Assembly (NCBI GenBank): GCA_021824175.1 | Contig: JAKALP010000001.1 | Location: 310,001 to 374,000, forward strand | Origin: Deltaproteobacteria bacterium | GTDB lineage: Bacteria; Desulfobacterota; Desulfobacteria; Desulfobacterales; Desulfosarcinaceae | Direction of reading: 5' to 3' | DNA: 64,000 bases | Shown here: piece after piece, positions 53,516 to 64,000 of the stretch | Layout of the letters: each line of letters starts with the position of its first letter | How positions within the stretch are numbered: position 1 is the stretch's first letter | Position numbers and translations under genes: made by a program | Notes under the pieces: model-generated | The model's input: only the letters and a program-made list of their open reading frames with translations | Databases searched by the model: none | What the model was told of the DNA's origin: nothing

Positions 53516-53944
53516 ATGGTGAGTATCAGTTTTCCGATTTTGGCGATTCAAATTGCCAATTTCCTTGTCCTCATCTTCCTTCTTAATATTCTCTTATATA
53601 AACCCATCCGCGGCATTCTGCGACAGCGTAAAGAAAAACTACAGGCGCTGGAAGGCAATATTTCTTCTACGACCAACCAGGCCGAAGAGAAGAATAAGGC
53701 CTATAGTGAAGGGCTGAAAAATGCCCGTATTAAAGGCCAAACAATGAAGGAATCTCTCGTCAAGACGGCCACCGACGAAGAACAAACCATTGTGGCCAAG
53801 ATCAACAGCAAGGCCAAAGAGGATCTGGATGCGGTTCGGACGCAAATTGCCAAAGATACAGACACGGTGCGGGCGGAATTGGGAAAGCAAGTCGAAGTGT
53901 TTGCCTCTGCCATTACTAATAAGATTTTAGGGAGGGCCGCTTAA
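53516..53944 (+). CDS. atpG': ATP synthase F0 subunit b'
   Basis: A 142-residue peripheral-stalk subunit: one N-terminal membrane helix (about 5-27, FPILAIQIANFLVLIFLLNILL), then a continuous charged coiled coil. It dimerises with the b subunit encoded next, holding the stator. The split b'/b arrangement is known from cyanobacteria and deltaproteobacteria. It is first in the operon and its stop abuts the b gene. Confidence 0.9.
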   Translation: MVSISFPILAIQIANFLVLIFLLNILLYKPIRGILRQRKEKLQALEGNISSTTNQAEEKNKAYSEGLKNARIKGQTMKESLVKTATDEEQTIVAKINSKAKEDLDAVRTQIAKDTDTVRAELGKQVEVFASAITNKILGRAA

Positions 53945-54556
53945 ATGAGAGTTGGTCAATATCGGGGTAAGCGGTTGATAGGTATCGCCACCGCAGTAGT
54001 GGGGGTGACGGTTATCTTGATGACAGCAGGTACCTTTGCGTGGGCCAGCGGCGGTGAAGGTCACGGCGGAGGTCATGCGGTTGGATGGCAAGCCACTGAT
54101 TGGTATCGGGTTATGAACTTCGCAGTGTTGGCCATTGCGCTTTTCATTGTCCTGCGTAAACCTGCCTCGCAGGCGCTTAACAGCCGCATTAAAGGGATTG
54201 CCCAAGAATTGGAAACGCTGGAAGCCAAAAAGGCAGAGGTTGAAAAGCAGTTGGCCGATTACAATGCCCGTCTGGCCCGACTGGATGAAGAAGCGGAAAA
54301 GATCATCGCCGGCTACATTCGTCAAGGTGAGGAGGCCAAAGCGCGCATCTTGAAAGAAGCAGAAGCAGCAGCCGAGAAGCTCAAGGAGCATGCTCAAAAG
54401 AATATTGCCCATCAATTTGAGCAAGCTAAAATTACTTTGCAACAACAGGTTGTAGAGAAGGCACTGGCACGAGCGGAGCAACTCATTAAAGAAAAGATTT
54501 CTGCTGAGGATCAACACCGGTTGGTGGGTGAATATCTAGATAAGGTGGTGGCATAG
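53945..54556 (+). CDS. atpF: ATP synthase F0 subunit b
   Basis: A 203-residue peripheral-stalk subunit. Two hydrophobic stretches are seen: the first (about 11-33) ends TFAWASGGEGHGGG and looks like a cleavable signal or an extra helix; the second (about 57-74, VMNFAVLAIALFIVL) is the classical b helix. Coiled coil from about 85 to the end. The unusual N-terminal extension with a His/Gly-rich linker is common in deltaproteobacterial b subunits. Starts right after the b' stop and overlaps atpH by one base. Confidence 0.93.
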   Translation: MRVGQYRGKRLIGIATAVVGVTVILMTAGTFAWASGGEGHGGGHAVGWQATDWYRVMNFAVLAIALFIVLRKPASQALNSRIKGIAQELETLEAKKAEVEKQLADYNARLARLDEEAEKIIAGYIRQGEEAKARILKEAEAAAEKLKEHAQKNIAHQFEQAKITLQQQVVEKALARAEQLIKEKISAEDQHRLVGEYLDKVVA

Positions 54557-55107
54557 TGAAGAATCTGGCAATAGCACGGCGATATGCCAAGGCACTATTA
54601 CTTATCGGTAAAGAGGACGGGCACACCGAAGAATATCGTGAGGAGCTTAATGGTTTTGCCCAATTAATGGAGCAACAAAAAACATTGGCGGATACCATCG
54701 CAAATCCGCTCTACCAGGTCGCAGAGCGCAAGATCATTCTACGCAAAGTGCTTGATAAGCTAAATCTTTCCAAAGCTATGTCATCATTCATTATGTTCTT
54801 GTTTGAAAAGGGACGTATCAGCTTTGTCGGCAGCATCAACGAGTTCTACCAAGCACTGGCTGACGAGCTCAAAGGTATGGCCCGCGCCAGCCTGACCACC
54901 GCCAGTGATTTGACCGCCGAAACCATCGAGAAGATCCGTTCGGCCCTGTCCAAGAGAACGGGTAAGGATGTGGTTCTACAGGTTGAAATAGACCCGAGCC
55001 TCATCGGCGGCATCGTTACCCGCATTGGGGATCTTGTCTTGGATGGAAGCATTAAAACACAATTACTCAATATGAGGGAATCTTTAAAAAGGGGTGAGCG
55101 TGCATAA
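54556..55107 (+). CDS. atpH: ATP synthase F1 subunit delta
   Basis: A 183-residue stator subunit (OSCP homologue) linking F1 to the b/b' stalk. [20 protein letters not shown] at the N-terminus and the C-terminal [25 protein letters not shown] are diagnostic. A GTG start at 54556 overlaps the atpF stop, and its stop overlaps the atpA start (TAATG). Confidence 0.96.
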   Translation: MKNLAIARRYAKALLLIGKEDGHTEEYREELNGFAQLMEQQKTLADTIANPLYQVAERKIILRKVLDKLNLSKAMSSFIMFLFEKGRISFVGSINEFYQALADELKGMARASLTTASDLTAETIEKIRSALSKRTGKDVVLQVEIDPSLIGGIVTRIGDLVLDGSIKTQLLNMRESLKRGERA

Positions 55108-56624
55108 TGGAACTTAGAGCCGAAGAAATCAGTCAAATTATCAAAGAGCAGATTACTGATTACGACAAGAAGATCGAACTGAGTGAAACCGGCGTGGTTC
55201 TGTCCGTCGGTGACGGCATCGCCCGAGTCTATGGCTTGGAAAAAGTAATGGCCATGGAGCTGGTTGAGTTCCCAGGCGCTATTCTGGGATTGGTGCTCAA
55301 CTTAGAAGAGGACAATGTGGGTGTGGCTATCATGGGCGAAGACATCCACATCAAAGAAGGCGATATTGTCAAACGTACCGGTAAAATCGCCCAGGTGCCG
55401 GTAGGTGAGCCAGTTCTGGGTCGCGTGGTGGATGCAATGGGAGCCCCAATAGACGGCAAGGGGCCCATTGACGCCAAAGAGTTCCGCCGGGTTGAAATGG
55501 TAGCGCCCGGTGTTATCGCACGCAAGAGTGTCCATGAGCCTTGCTATACTGGTTTAAAGGCCGTCGATGCCATGACTCCAGTCGGCCGTGGTCAACGCGA
55601 ATTGATCATCGGCGACCGTCAGATCGGCAAGACTGCTACCGCCATCGATGCCATTTTGGCCCAGAAGAATACGGATGTTTACTGTATCTACGTGGCTTGC
55701 GGCCAGAAGAAATCCACAGTAGCACAGGTTCATGCCATTTTGGAAAAGCACGGTGCCATGGAATACACCACCATCGTGTCGGCTTGCGCCAGCGATCCCG
55801 CCACCCTGCAATTTATTGCGCCTTACTCCGGGTGCGCTATGGGCGAGTACTTCCGTGATAAGGGGCAGCATGCGTTGATCATTTATGATGACCTCTCCAA
55901 GCAGGCGGCCGCCTATCGTCAGGTATCTCTGCTGTTGCGCCGTCCGCCCGGACGCGAGGCTTTCCCCGGCGATATTTTTTACAACCACTCCCGTTTGCTT
56001 GAGCGCGCCTCCAAACTCAGCGATAAGCTGGGCGCCGGATCACTGACCGCTCTGCCGATTATTGAAACCCAAGCTGGCGACGTTTCTGCCTATATTCCCA
56101 CCAACGTTATCTCCATCACCGACGGTCAGATCTACCTGGAGCCCAGCTTGTTCTTTGCCGGCGTTCGTCCAGCCATTAACGTCGGTCTGTCAGTTTCCCG
56201 CGTTGGTGGTGCAGCTCAGGTTAAAGCCATGAAACAGGTCGCCGGTACCCTGCGCCTGGATATGGCCCAGTACCGTGAATTGGAAGCATTTGCGGCCTTT
56301 GGCAGCGATTTGGATGCCGCCACCCAAAAGCAATTGACCCGCGGTCAGCGCCTGGTGGAAGTACTCAAGCAGCCCCAATACCAGCCATTGACCATGGAAA
56401 AGCAGGTGACGATTCTTTTTGCCGCCACACGTGGTTTCCTTGACAAATATCCGGTTAGTGTCGTTGCTAAGTATGAGGCGGGTCTGTACCCCTTCATTGA
56501 AGAGCGTTTCCCCAAAGTATTCGAAGGTCTGCGAGAGAAGAAAGCCATCGACAATGACCTGGAAAAACTAATTCGTGATGCGCTGACAGCTTACGATGAA
56601 GAGTTCAAGGATACCATCAAGTAG
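55107..56624 (+). CDS. atpA: ATP synthase F1 subunit alpha
   Basis: A 505-residue non-catalytic nucleotide-binding subunit of F1. P loop GDRQIGKTA, the Arg finger region near [10 protein letters not shown], and the N-terminal beta barrel with [23 protein letters not shown]. Length is normal. The coding strand continues the operon, overlapping atpH by one base. Confidence 0.98.
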   Translation: MELRAEEISQIIKEQITDYDKKIELSETGVVLSVGDGIARVYGLEKVMAMELVEFPGAILGLVLNLEEDNVGVAIMGEDIHIKEGDIVKRTGKIAQVPVGEPVLGRVVDAMGAPIDGKGPIDAKEFRRVEMVAPGVIARKSVHEPCYTGLKAVDAMTPVGRGQRELIIGDRQIGKTATAIDAILAQKNTDVYCIYVACGQKKSTVAQVHAILEKHGAMEYTTIVSACASDPATLQFIAPYSGCAMGEYFRDKGQHALIIYDDLSKQAAAYRQVSLLLRRPPGREAFPGDIFYNHSRLLERASKLSDKLGAGSLTALPIIETQAGDVSAYIPTNVISITDGQIYLEPSLFFAGVRPAINVGLSVSRVGGAAQVKAMKQVAGTLRLDMAQYRELEAFAAFGSDLDAATQKQLTRGQRLVEVLKQPQYQPLTMEKQVTILFAATRGFLDKYPVSVVAKYEAGLYPFIEERFPKVFEGLREKKAIDNDLEKLIRDALTAYDEEFKDTIK

Positions 56625-56680
56625 CCTTATCCTGAGCGAACGTGGTGAGACGACCTAACAAATGATAAGGGCTTAACGCT

Positions 56681-57571
56681 ATGGCAGCATTAAAAGAAGT
56701 TAAACTTAAAATCGCCGCCGTTAAAAAAACCAAGCAAATCACCAAAGCGATGAATATGGTGGCTGCATCTCGGTTGCGCGGTGCTCAAGTCCGAATGGAG
56801 GGCTTCCGTCCGTACGCGGCAAAGTTCGAAGAGGTTCTGGGAAGCTTGTCCCAGAAGGCTGGCGATCAGGCTAACCCCCTGCTGGTTCCCCGTGATGAGA
56901 TTAAACACAGTCATATCATCGTCATTACCTCCGATCGAGGGCTCTGCGGTGGTTTTAATGCCAATATTATCAAAAGGGCTGATTCGTTAGCTAAGGAGAG
57001 AATGGCTAAAGGAAGAAAAGTCTCCTTTTCATCCTTCGGGAAAAGAGGCTTAGATTGGATGCGACGTGAGAAACTAGACGTTGTATCTCGCAACAATGGC
57101 ATTGTCGGCAGCAGCTTTGGGTTCAGTGTTGCGGCTAACGCGGGCCGTAAGATGGTCAGTGCTTTTTTAAGCCATGAGTATGATGAGGTGATAGTGGTCT
57201 ACTCGGAATTCGTTAGCATGGCGAAGCAAGTTCCCATGAGCAAACAATTGCTACCCATACCACCCATTGCCAAGCAAGATCAGGCCGCAGATGAGGATGC
57301 CCCCTATCAGGCCGAGCATATTTGTGAGCCTACACCTGCCGCACTGTTAGGTGAACTTTTGCCCAAAAACGTGGATGTCCAAATCCACAGGGCCTTGCTC
57401 GAGACATCTACTAGTGAACATGCCGCCCGAATGTTGGCCATGGATAATGCCACAAAAGCCTGTAAGGACATGATCGGGAACCTGACATTGGCCTACAATA
57501 AGGCTCGTCAGGCTGCCATTACCGCAGAATTGATGGATATCGTGGGCGGCGCCGAAGCCCTCAAAGGTTAA
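56681..57571 (+). CDS. atpG: ATP synthase F1 subunit gamma
   Basis: A 296-residue central rotor subunit. The N-terminal helix has IAAVKKTKQITKAMNMVAASRL, followed by ITSDRGLCGGFNANI and the C-terminal helix with MDNATKACKDMIGNLTLAYNKARQAAITAEL, all diagnostic. A 56-bp gap separates it from atpA. Confidence 0.97.
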   Translation: MAALKEVKLKIAAVKKTKQITKAMNMVAASRLRGAQVRMEGFRPYAAKFEEVLGSLSQKAGDQANPLLVPRDEIKHSHIIVITSDRGLCGGFNANIIKRADSLAKERMAKGRKVSFSSFGKRGLDWMRREKLDVVSRNNGIVGSSFGFSVAANAGRKMVSAFLSHEYDEVIVVYSEFVSMAKQVPMSKQLLPIPPIAKQDQAADEDAPYQAEHICEPTPAALLGELLPKNVDVQIHRALLETSTSEHAARMLAMDNATKACKDMIGNLTLAYNKARQAAITAELMDIVGGAEALKG

Positions 57572-57584
57572 TACGAATAACTGA

Positions 57585-59030
<1,446 letters not shown>

Positions 59031-59050
59031 CGCGCAGGTAAGAGGATACC

Positions 59051-59467
59051 ATGGCTGAAAACATTAAATTGGAAATCGTGACTCCGGAAAAAGCCGTTGT
59101 TAGCGAAGAGGCCCAGATTGTGATGGCCCCCGGAACCTTAGGCGAATTTGGCGTTTTGTCCGGACACACACCTTTTATGACCAGCCTAAAAATTGGTGCG
59201 GTGCGTTACGTGGACAAAGAGGGGCGGGAGCGATTTGTATTTGTCAGCGGCGGTTTTGCTGAAGCCCTTCCAGACCGAGTAACTATTTTGGCTGAATCGG
59301 CGGAACGTCGGCGAGATATCGATGTCGGTCGCGCCAAAGCCGCGATGCAAAGGGCTGAAGACCGGCTACGTAAAGAGAAAGATGAAAATATTGATTTTAC
59401 TCGTGCCCGGGCCGCGCTTGCCAGAGCCACCTATCGAATTCGGTTGGCTGAAATGCCTAGAATTTGA
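59051..59467 (+). CDS. atpC: ATP synthase F1 subunit epsilon
   Basis: A 138-residue rotor and inhibitory subunit: N-terminal beta sandwich (LEIVTPEKAVVSEEAQIVMAPGTLGEFGVLSGHTPF) and C-terminal helical pair. Last gene of the operon, 20 bp after atpD and before a strong terminator. The a and c subunit genes are not in the window. Confidence 0.96.
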   Translation: MAENIKLEIVTPEKAVVSEEAQIVMAPGTLGEFGVLSGHTPFMTSLKIGAVRYVDKEGRERFVFVSGGFAEALPDRVTILAESAERRRDIDVGRAKAAMQRAEDRLRKEKDENIDFTRARAALARATYRIRLAEMPRI

Positions 59468-59488
59468 TCTTGCCAAAGATATTAGATT

Positions 59489-59523
59489 AAAAAAGGGTGA
59501 CCGCTGGCGGTCACCCTTTTTTA
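59489..59523 (+). terminator. Rho-independent terminator of the ATP synthase operon
   Basis: GGGTGACCG-ctgg-CGGTCACCC perfect 9-bp stem (59495-59516) with flanking A6 and T6. Confidence 0.96.
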
Positions 59524-59580
59524 ATGCCCATATCTAATGGTATAGAACAATAAGAATGAATCGCAGAAAGCTGGAGAACT

Positions 59581-60336
59581 ATGACATCCAATATAGGTAT
59601 CGTTATTTTGGCTGCTGGTTTGGGCACCCGGATGAAGTCGGATAAAGCCAAGGTACTCCATGAGATTTGCGGCAGACCCATGATTGAGTATGTCGTGCTG
59701 ACCGCCAATCATGTTGCTGGCCCTAATGTGGTGGTGGTTATTGGGCATCAAGCCGATCTTGTTAAAAAAGCTGTAATGAGCAAAGGAGAAGCCATTTTTG
59801 CATACCAGGGCCAGCAGTTAGGCACTGGCCATGCTGTCATGTGCGCCATGCCTCATATCCCAAATACGGTTGAGCAGGTGGTGATTCTGTGTGGAGACGT
59901 TCCACTGATTCGAGCCGCTACCATCGATCATCTGATTGCCAATCACAACGCCCATGGGCGTGATCTTTCATTATTAGCCGTGCAGGTAGAGCAACCCAAA
60001 GGATATGGCCGAGTCATTCTTGACCCTACTGGCCAGCTAATTGCTATCGTGGAAGAAAAGGACGCGGATGCTGCTCAAAAAGAGATAAATGTCATTAATT
60101 CAGGGATATATGTAGTAAATAAAGCTTTCCTTGAATGGGCTTTGCCCCAGCTTCGTGCCGATAATGCTCAGAAGGAGTTTTATCTCACGGACATTATCAA
60201 ACATGGCCATTCAGGCGGACGCACAATTGGGGTGGTCAAAGGGGGCGGCAGTGCCGAAATTATTGGGGTTAACAGCCGCGACGATCTACAAAATGCTGAA
60301 AATCTAATGAAACTAATGGGCTTTGAAAAATCTTGA
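59581..60336 (+). CDS. UDP-GlcNAc pyrophosphorylase-type nucleotidyltransferase (GlmU N-domain only)
   Basis: A 251-residue protein with the GlmU nucleotidyltransferase signature: ILAAGLGTRMKSDKAKVLHEI, YQGQQLGTGHAV, LCGDVPLIR and VNSRDDLQNAENLM. The protein stops right after the linker helix: there is no left-handed beta-helix acetyltransferase domain, which full GlmU (~455 residues) has. It may supply UTP-dependent GlcNAc-1-P uridylyltransfer while acetylation occurs elsewhere, or it may use another sugar phosphate. The start ATG fits the family. It sits between the atp terminator and the zapB-like gene. Confidence 0.9.
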   Translation: MTSNIGIVILAAGLGTRMKSDKAKVLHEICGRPMIEYVVLTANHVAGPNVVVVIGHQADLVKKAVMSKGEAIFAYQGQQLGTGHAVMCAMPHIPNTVEQVVILCGDVPLIRAATIDHLIANHNAHGRDLSLLAVQVEQPKGYGRVILDPTGQLIAIVEEKDADAAQKEINVINSGIYVVNKAFLEWALPQLRADNAQKEFYLTDIIKHGHSGGRTIGVVKGGGSAEIIGVNSRDDLQNAENLMKLMGFEKS

Positions 60337-60385
60337 CTTGGCATAATGCAAACGCTTATAGTACTTTCACATGCGAGGTGTGACG

Positions 60386-60625
60386 TTGGATCAAGAACAT
60401 GTATTGCAGCAGTTTGAATTTTTGGAAAAAAAGATAGAGAGATTGATTCAAACTTGTGAGCAACGGGAGGCAGAAATTTCGGAGCTTAAGCGCGAAAAGA
60501 ACAATTTGGCTTCCCAGCTCCAAGAGAAAGAGGCTATTGAAAAACAGGCCAATGAGATTAAGGCCTTGGTTCGTGCAAAAATAGACAGTCTGGTGGGCAG
60601 ACTTTCACAGTTCACAGAAGAGTGA
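60386..60625 (+). CDS. ZapB-like coiled-coil protein
   Basis: A 79-residue, highly charged coiled coil (EFLEKKIERLIQ ... EISELKREKNNLASQL) ending SLVGRLSQF. Size, coiled coil and its place immediately before zapA suggest a ZapB-type division factor. The start is uncertain: TTG 60386 has a GAGGTG site 5 bp upstream, and ATG 60371 gives a slightly longer form. Confidence 0.7.
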   Translation: MDQEHVLQQFEFLEKKIERLIQTCEQREAEISELKREKNNLASQLQEKEAIEKQANEIKALVRAKIDSLVGRLSQFTEE

Positions 60626-60670
60626 AGCCATAGTCGATAGCAGCAGTTAAATTAGGGGAATCAAGCTTCG

Positions 60671-60964
60671 GTGGATCAAGTAATCAATATCGAGATTTTA
60701 GGGCAGCTATTCACCTTCAAGACGGATTCAGATGAGTCTGATGCAGGAGAAGTTGCCAAATATGTGGTCAAATCGGTTGATCAAGCAAAAAAGCAATGTG
60801 CCCAAAAAGCGGTGGCCACTGACAAATGGGCCATATTGGTGCTGGCAGCTTTAAATATTGCCAATGATTATGTTGAGTTGCAAAAAAAACACCAGAGCTT
60901 ATTACAAGTGATCAATCAGAAATCGACCCAATTGTTACAAACACTTGAGTCCCAATTTGCTTAA
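60671..60964 (+). CDS. zapA: Cell division protein ZapA
   Basis: A 97-residue protein that bundles FtsZ filaments at the division site. The N-terminal beta-strand motif VINIEILGQLFTFKTD and the helical segment KWAILVLAALNIANDYVEL are typical of ZapA; the C-terminal part is coiled coil. A GTG start fits the family. Located upstream of a probable 6S RNA, an arrangement seen in many proteobacteria. Confidence 0.88.
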   Translation: MDQVINIEILGQLFTFKTDSDESDAGEVAKYVVKSVDQAKKQCAQKAVATDKWAILVLAALNIANDYVELQKKHQSLLQVINQKSTQLLQTLESQFA

Positions 60965-61094
60965 ACCACACGAACGAAAGCGATTTCTATCGGAATTCCC
61001 CATGCTCAATGGTTTTATCAGGATCAGGCAGGAGTTCCAAAACTCTTCTGTAAGCGTGGAGATCAAACGTTTGTGTGAATAACCTAAGATAGGG

Positions 61095-61280
61095 TGGTTA
61101 CCCCTACCCTGCGCGTGATTGGAAGATGTGCTTTGACCCAACACCTTTTTAAACGGGAGCCAAGTCTGGCTTTGGTGTGCAAGTTCTGCTCGGACAGAAA
61201 AGCCTAAAGAAGTCGCATGGCGCCCACTTGCCTTTTTGGATCAAAGGCCAGCCAACACGGCATCGTGGTGGGGGTACCCC
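61095..61280 (+). ncRNA. ssrS: Probable 6S RNA
   Basis: About 186 nt downstream of zapA. The closing stem pairs ACCCCTACC (61100-61108) with GGTGGGGGT (61267-61275). The apical arm has CACC...AGCCA-agtc-TGGCT...GGTG (about 61142-61178). The segment GCTCGGACAGAAAAGCC (61188-61204) strongly resembles the conserved TCCGTCCGAGAAGCC part of the E. coli 6S bubble. Synteny after zapA agrees. Ends are approximate. 6S RNA sequesters sigma-70 polymerase in stationary phase. Confidence 0.6.
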
Positions 61281-61556
61281 CAATCTGGGGTGATCAAAGT
61301 CAGCAAAGCAATTCCCTTCGCAACGTTTGATTGCACCCTCCAGAGAATATCATCAGGTCCAGCTTTCATCCTTAATTGCTTCGACCCTTGTTTAGCAATG
61401 CTGCATGCGGCCTGTCTTCGCGGCCGGAAGCGCAACGCGCTCATATGATCCACAAAGTCACGGCGCACGAAGCAAAAATAGTTTCACCAACGGAATGATG
61501 TAATTAAATGTTGTTATTCCGTTTTTACAATAAACGCAGATAGCCATGGAGGCGCG
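61281..61556. other. Intergenic region, nothing recognised
   Basis: 276 bp between the probable 6S RNA and rny. Short open frames on both strands have no ribosome-binding sites. A 5-formyl-THF cyclo-ligase gene, which often follows zapA and 6S RNA, is absent here. Confidence 0.4.
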
Positions 61557-63119
61557 ATGAATGGATTTACAATCGGCCTGACAATCGTTGGGTTTTGCAT
61601 CGGATTTGGAATTGCATTTTGGGTCAAGATACTTCTTGACCGCCAAAAAGCGGATGCCGCTCGAACCGAAGCTGCCCGTATTGTGCAGGAGGGCAAAAAC
61701 AGAGCCGAAGCACTGATCAAGGAGAGTAATATTGAGGCCAAGGATCGGCTTTTGAAGATGAAGGCCGAATTTGACAATGAGACCAAAGAGACCAGAGCTG
61801 AGCTCAAAAAACAAGAACGGCGCTTAATCCAAAAAGAGGAAAATGTCGATCGTAAAATCGAGAGCGTTGAGCGCAAGGAAAAAGACCTTACACGGTTAGA
61901 AAAGGATATTGAAAAGCGCGTCGAGCAAATTACCAAGCAAGAGCAAGAATACAGCGGTCTCATAGCTGAGCAGAAGACCCAACTGGAAAAGATATCGGGC
62001 CTGACCGCAGAGCAAGCCAAGGAACTGCTCATGCGCGCCATGGAAAATGAAGCCCGTTTTGAAGGGGGTAAACTAATTAAACGGATTGAGAGCGAGGCTA
62101 AGGAAGAAGCTGACAAAAAAGCTAAAAAAATATTAGCTACTGCTATTCAGCGCTACGCAGCTGATTATGTAGCTGAGCGCACCGTGACTGTAGTGCAGCT
62201 ACCGAGTGATGAGATGAAAGGACGGATCATCGGCCGTGAGGGGCGCAACATCCGAGCTCTTGAGGCTGCAACAGGTATTGATCTGATCATCGACGATACT
62301 CCCGAAGCTGTAATCCTTTCAGGTTTTAATCCCATTCGCAGGGAAGTGGCACGTCAATCCTTGATGCGCTTGATCGCGGATGGGCGAATTCATCCAGCTC
62401 GGATCGAAGATGTGGTCAAAAAGGTTACCGAAGAGGTTGACGCTGTAATTAAGGAGGCTGGCGAACAGGCCGCATTCGATCTGGGCGTTCATGGCATAAA
62501 CAATGAATTGATCAAGTATATCGGTCAATTGAAATACCGGACCAGTTATTCTCAAAACGTATTGCAGCATTCGGTCGAAGTTGGATTCCTCTGCGGTATT
62601 ATGGCTGCCGAGCTCGGGCTAAAAGAGAAGCTTGCCCGTCGCATGGGGTTATTGCATGATATTGGTAAGGGCATTGATCATGAGGTCGAGGGGCCCCATG
62701 CCTTGATTGGCTCAAGGCTGGCAAAGAAATTCGGGGAATCTCCACTGGTTGTGAACGCCATCGCTTCTCACCATGAGGATGTGCCTCCTACCTCGGTTTA
62801 CGACATTTTGGTGCAAGCTGCGGATGGCCTCTCCGGTGCACGCCCGGGTGCACGTAAGGAATTGCTGGAAAACTATATCAAGCGTTTAGAAGATCTTGAA
62901 GGAATTGCTACATCCTTTAAAGGAGTGGAAAGCGCATACGCCATTCAGGCCGGCCGTGAGCTTCGGGTAATCGTTGAAAGCAGTAAGATCAACGACGAAG
63001 AGTCTATTTTGATCAGCCGCGATATTGTGAAAAAGATCGAAGAAACCCTCACATTCCCTGGACAAATTAAAGTTACCGTGATCCGAGAGACCAGGGCTGT
63101 TGAGTATGCCAATAAATAG
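61557..63119 (+). CDS. rny: Ribonuclease Y
   Basis: A 520-residue membrane-anchored endoribonuclease of mRNA decay: an N-terminal membrane helix (about 4-23), a long coiled coil (about 35-180), a KH domain ([19 protein letters not shown]) and an HD domain ([30 protein letters not shown]). An AGGCGCG site precedes the ATG. RNase Y is common in Firmicutes and in deltaproteobacteria. tyrS lies downstream. Confidence 0.97.
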   Translation: MNGFTIGLTIVGFCIGFGIAFWVKILLDRQKADAARTEAARIVQEGKNRAEALIKESNIEAKDRLLKMKAEFDNETKETRAELKKQERRLIQKEENVDRKIESVERKEKDLTRLEKDIEKRVEQITKQEQEYSGLIAEQKTQLEKISGLTAEQAKELLMRAMENEARFEGGKLIKRIESEAKEEADKKAKKILATAIQRYAADYVAERTVTVVQLPSDEMKGRIIGREGRNIRALEAATGIDLIIDDTPEAVILSGFNPIRREVARQSLMRLIADGRIHPARIEDVVKKVTEEVDAVIKEAGEQAAFDLGVHGINNELIKYIGQLKYRTSYSQNVLQHSVEVGFLCGIMAAELGLKEKLARRMGLLHDIGKGIDHEVEGPHALIGSRLAKKFGESPLVVNAIASHHEDVPPTSVYDILVQAADGLSGARPGARKELLENYIKRLEDLEGIATSFKGVESAYAIQAGRELRVIVESSKINDEESILISRDIVKKIEETLTFPGQIKVTVIRETRAVEYANK

Positions 63120-63328
63120 GCGACGAGGTCAGGTGGCGCTTTGTTGAGCGGGATATGCAGTATTATTATTCTTCAATTGCTTTAAAGGGATTAAGCAAAG
63201 AAATACAGGTGGAAAAGGATTTAATTAGGTACAGGCCAATGAGCTCTGCCTTGTTTCAACCAATTAATAGATTCCCCCCATTTTGTTTGTGGGTCAATTA
63301 ACGAAGCGATCAAAACGGAGTGAACCGG
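63120..63328. other. Intergenic spacer before tyrS
   Basis: 209 bp; no T-box-like tRNA-binding leader or hairpin terminator was evident. A GGAG site lies 10 bp before the tyrS ATG. Confidence 0.4.
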
Positions 63329-64000
63329 ATGCCCAGCGTAATAGATACATTAAAGGAAAGGGGCTTCATCGAACAGATGACCCATGACCAAGAGTTGGTG
63401 GCCTATATCCAATCCGAGAAAGTAACGTGTTATATTGGATTCGATCCAACCGCATCCAGTCTGCATGTAGGAAGTCTAGTTCCCATAATGGCATTGGCTC
63501 AAATGCAGCGCCATGGTCATCGTCCTATCGCCTTGGTTGGAGGTGGTACCGGTCTTGTCGGAGATCCCAGCGGGAAGACTGAAATGCGTCAGATGTTGAC
63601 CATCGAACAGGTCAACCACAATGCGGAAAGCATAAAAAAACAGTTGTCCCGTTTTATCGATTTTTCTGATGCTAAAGCATTGCTCTTAAACAATGCTGAA
63701 TGGTTGACGACTTTGGCTTACATCCCATTTTTAAGGGATATCGGGCGTCATTTTTCGGTGAATCGAATGATAAAAGCCGAAAGTTGCCGCACTCGGCTAG
63801 AGTCCGAAGATGGGTTAAGCTTTATTGAGTTTAACTATATGGTATTGCAAGCCTACGACTTCTTAGAATTGTTCAAGGCCTACGGATGTGGAGTGCAGAT
63901 GGGGGGAAGTGATCAGTGGGGCAATATCGTAGCGGGTATTGATTTAATCCGCCGCATAACCGGTGGTTCAGCTTACGGAATCACCTTTCCGCTGATTACT
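63329..64000 (+). CDS. tyrS: Tyrosyl-tRNA synthetase, N-terminal part (3' end outside window)
   Basis: Open through the window end: 224 codons are seen. Class I catalytic domain: YIGFDPTASSLHVGSLVPIMAL with the HIGH-like HVGS motif, GDPSGKTEMR, the tyrosine-binding region near YMVLQAYDF and GGSDQWGNIVAGIDL. The KMSKS motif and the S4 domain lie beyond the window. The enzyme charges tRNA-Tyr. Confidence 0.97.
   Translation, partial: MPSVIDTLKERGFIEQMTHDQELVAYIQSEKVTCYIGFDPTASSLHVGSLVPIMALAQMQRHGHRPIALVGGGTGLVGDPSGKTEMRQMLTIEQVNHNAESIKKQLSRFIDFSDAKALLLNNAEWLTTLAYIPFLRDIGRHFSVNRMIKAESCRTRLESEDGLSFIEFNYMVLQAYDFLELFKAYGCGVQMGGSDQWGNIVAGIDLIRRITGGSAYGITFPLIT

Noticed and set aside
61236-61468. Overlapping short frames downstream of the probable 6S RNA, considered as a remnant of the 5-formyl-THF cyclo-ligase
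   Set aside because: No motif of that enzyme could be found in any frame.

Overview
The window looks like a chromosomal segment of a mesophilic, anaerobic deltaproteobacterium (Desulfobacterota, probably near the Desulfobacteraceae/Desulfosarcinaceae). The support is indirect: a split ATP synthase b'/b pair in an operon without a and c subunits, an octaheme hydroxylamine-oxidoreductase-like cytochrome, a DUF3786 Fe-S protein, a bactofilin and RNase Y in a Gram-negative-type envelope background, a sigma-54 enhancer system driving an acyl-CoA dehydrogenase, and a probable selenoprotein. No rRNA, phage, transposase or CRISPR array was seen. The first gene (PBP1A) and the last (tyrS) run off the window ends.

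Layout. 0-3.2 kb: end of a class A penicillin-binding protein and a SPOR-domain membrane protein. 3.3-10.4 kb (mostly minus strand): tsaC-like gene, a purD-purE fusion, an ATP-grasp gene abutting ddl, a small membrane protein, a DUF1992 protein, an alpha/beta hydrolase and a TPR lipoprotein. 10.9-16.7 kb: DUF3108 protein, acyl-CoA thioesterase II whose stop codon lies in a MITE-like palindrome, a previously hidden UGA-containing small gene (candidate HMA-type selenoprotein with a SECIS-like hairpin), a DM13 protein, a BaeSR/OmpR-type two-component pair and superoxide dismutase. 16.9-19.9 kb: DUF3786 Fe-S protein and a composite multiheme cytochrome (one heme, CopD-like membrane bundle, cytochrome b5-like domain, octaheme HAO-like domain). 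20.2-27.1 kb: PH-like/zinc-ribbon membrane protein, a periplasmic-binding sensor kinase with a degenerate receiver, a lipoprotein-like protein, a Crp/Fnr regulator and a TPR protein.

27.3-39.0 kb is a surface polysaccharide locus: GDP-mannose 4,6-dehydratase, an ArnT-like membrane glycosyltransferase, two pairs of paralogous GT4-like glycosyltransferases, a methyltransferase and a Wzm/Wzt exporter with a Wzt C-terminal sugar-recognition domain. It suggests an ABC-exported, GDP-mannose-derived glycan. It ends at tRNA-Leu(CAA), followed by an opposing tRNA-Pro(GGG).

39.6-47 kb: small unknown genes, a sigma-54 activator with three 18-bp dyads and a -24/-12 promoter in front of an acyl-CoA dehydrogenase, then an LD-carboxypeptidase/serine-hydrolase pair. 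47.2-53.4 kb: the elongasome block mreB-mreC-mreD-mrdA-rodA plus bactofilin. 53.4-59.5 kb: the F1 and peripheral-stalk ATP synthase operon (b', b, delta, alpha, gamma, beta, epsilon) with a clear promoter and terminator. 59.6-64 kb: a one-domain GlmU-like nucleotidyltransferase, zapB-like and zapA genes, a probable 6S RNA, RNase Y and the start of tyrS.

The most interesting items are the candidate selenoprotein, the composite HAO/cytochrome b5 protein, the sigma-54 enhancer array, the element supplying the tesB stop codon and the domain-inserted glycosyltransferase pair.
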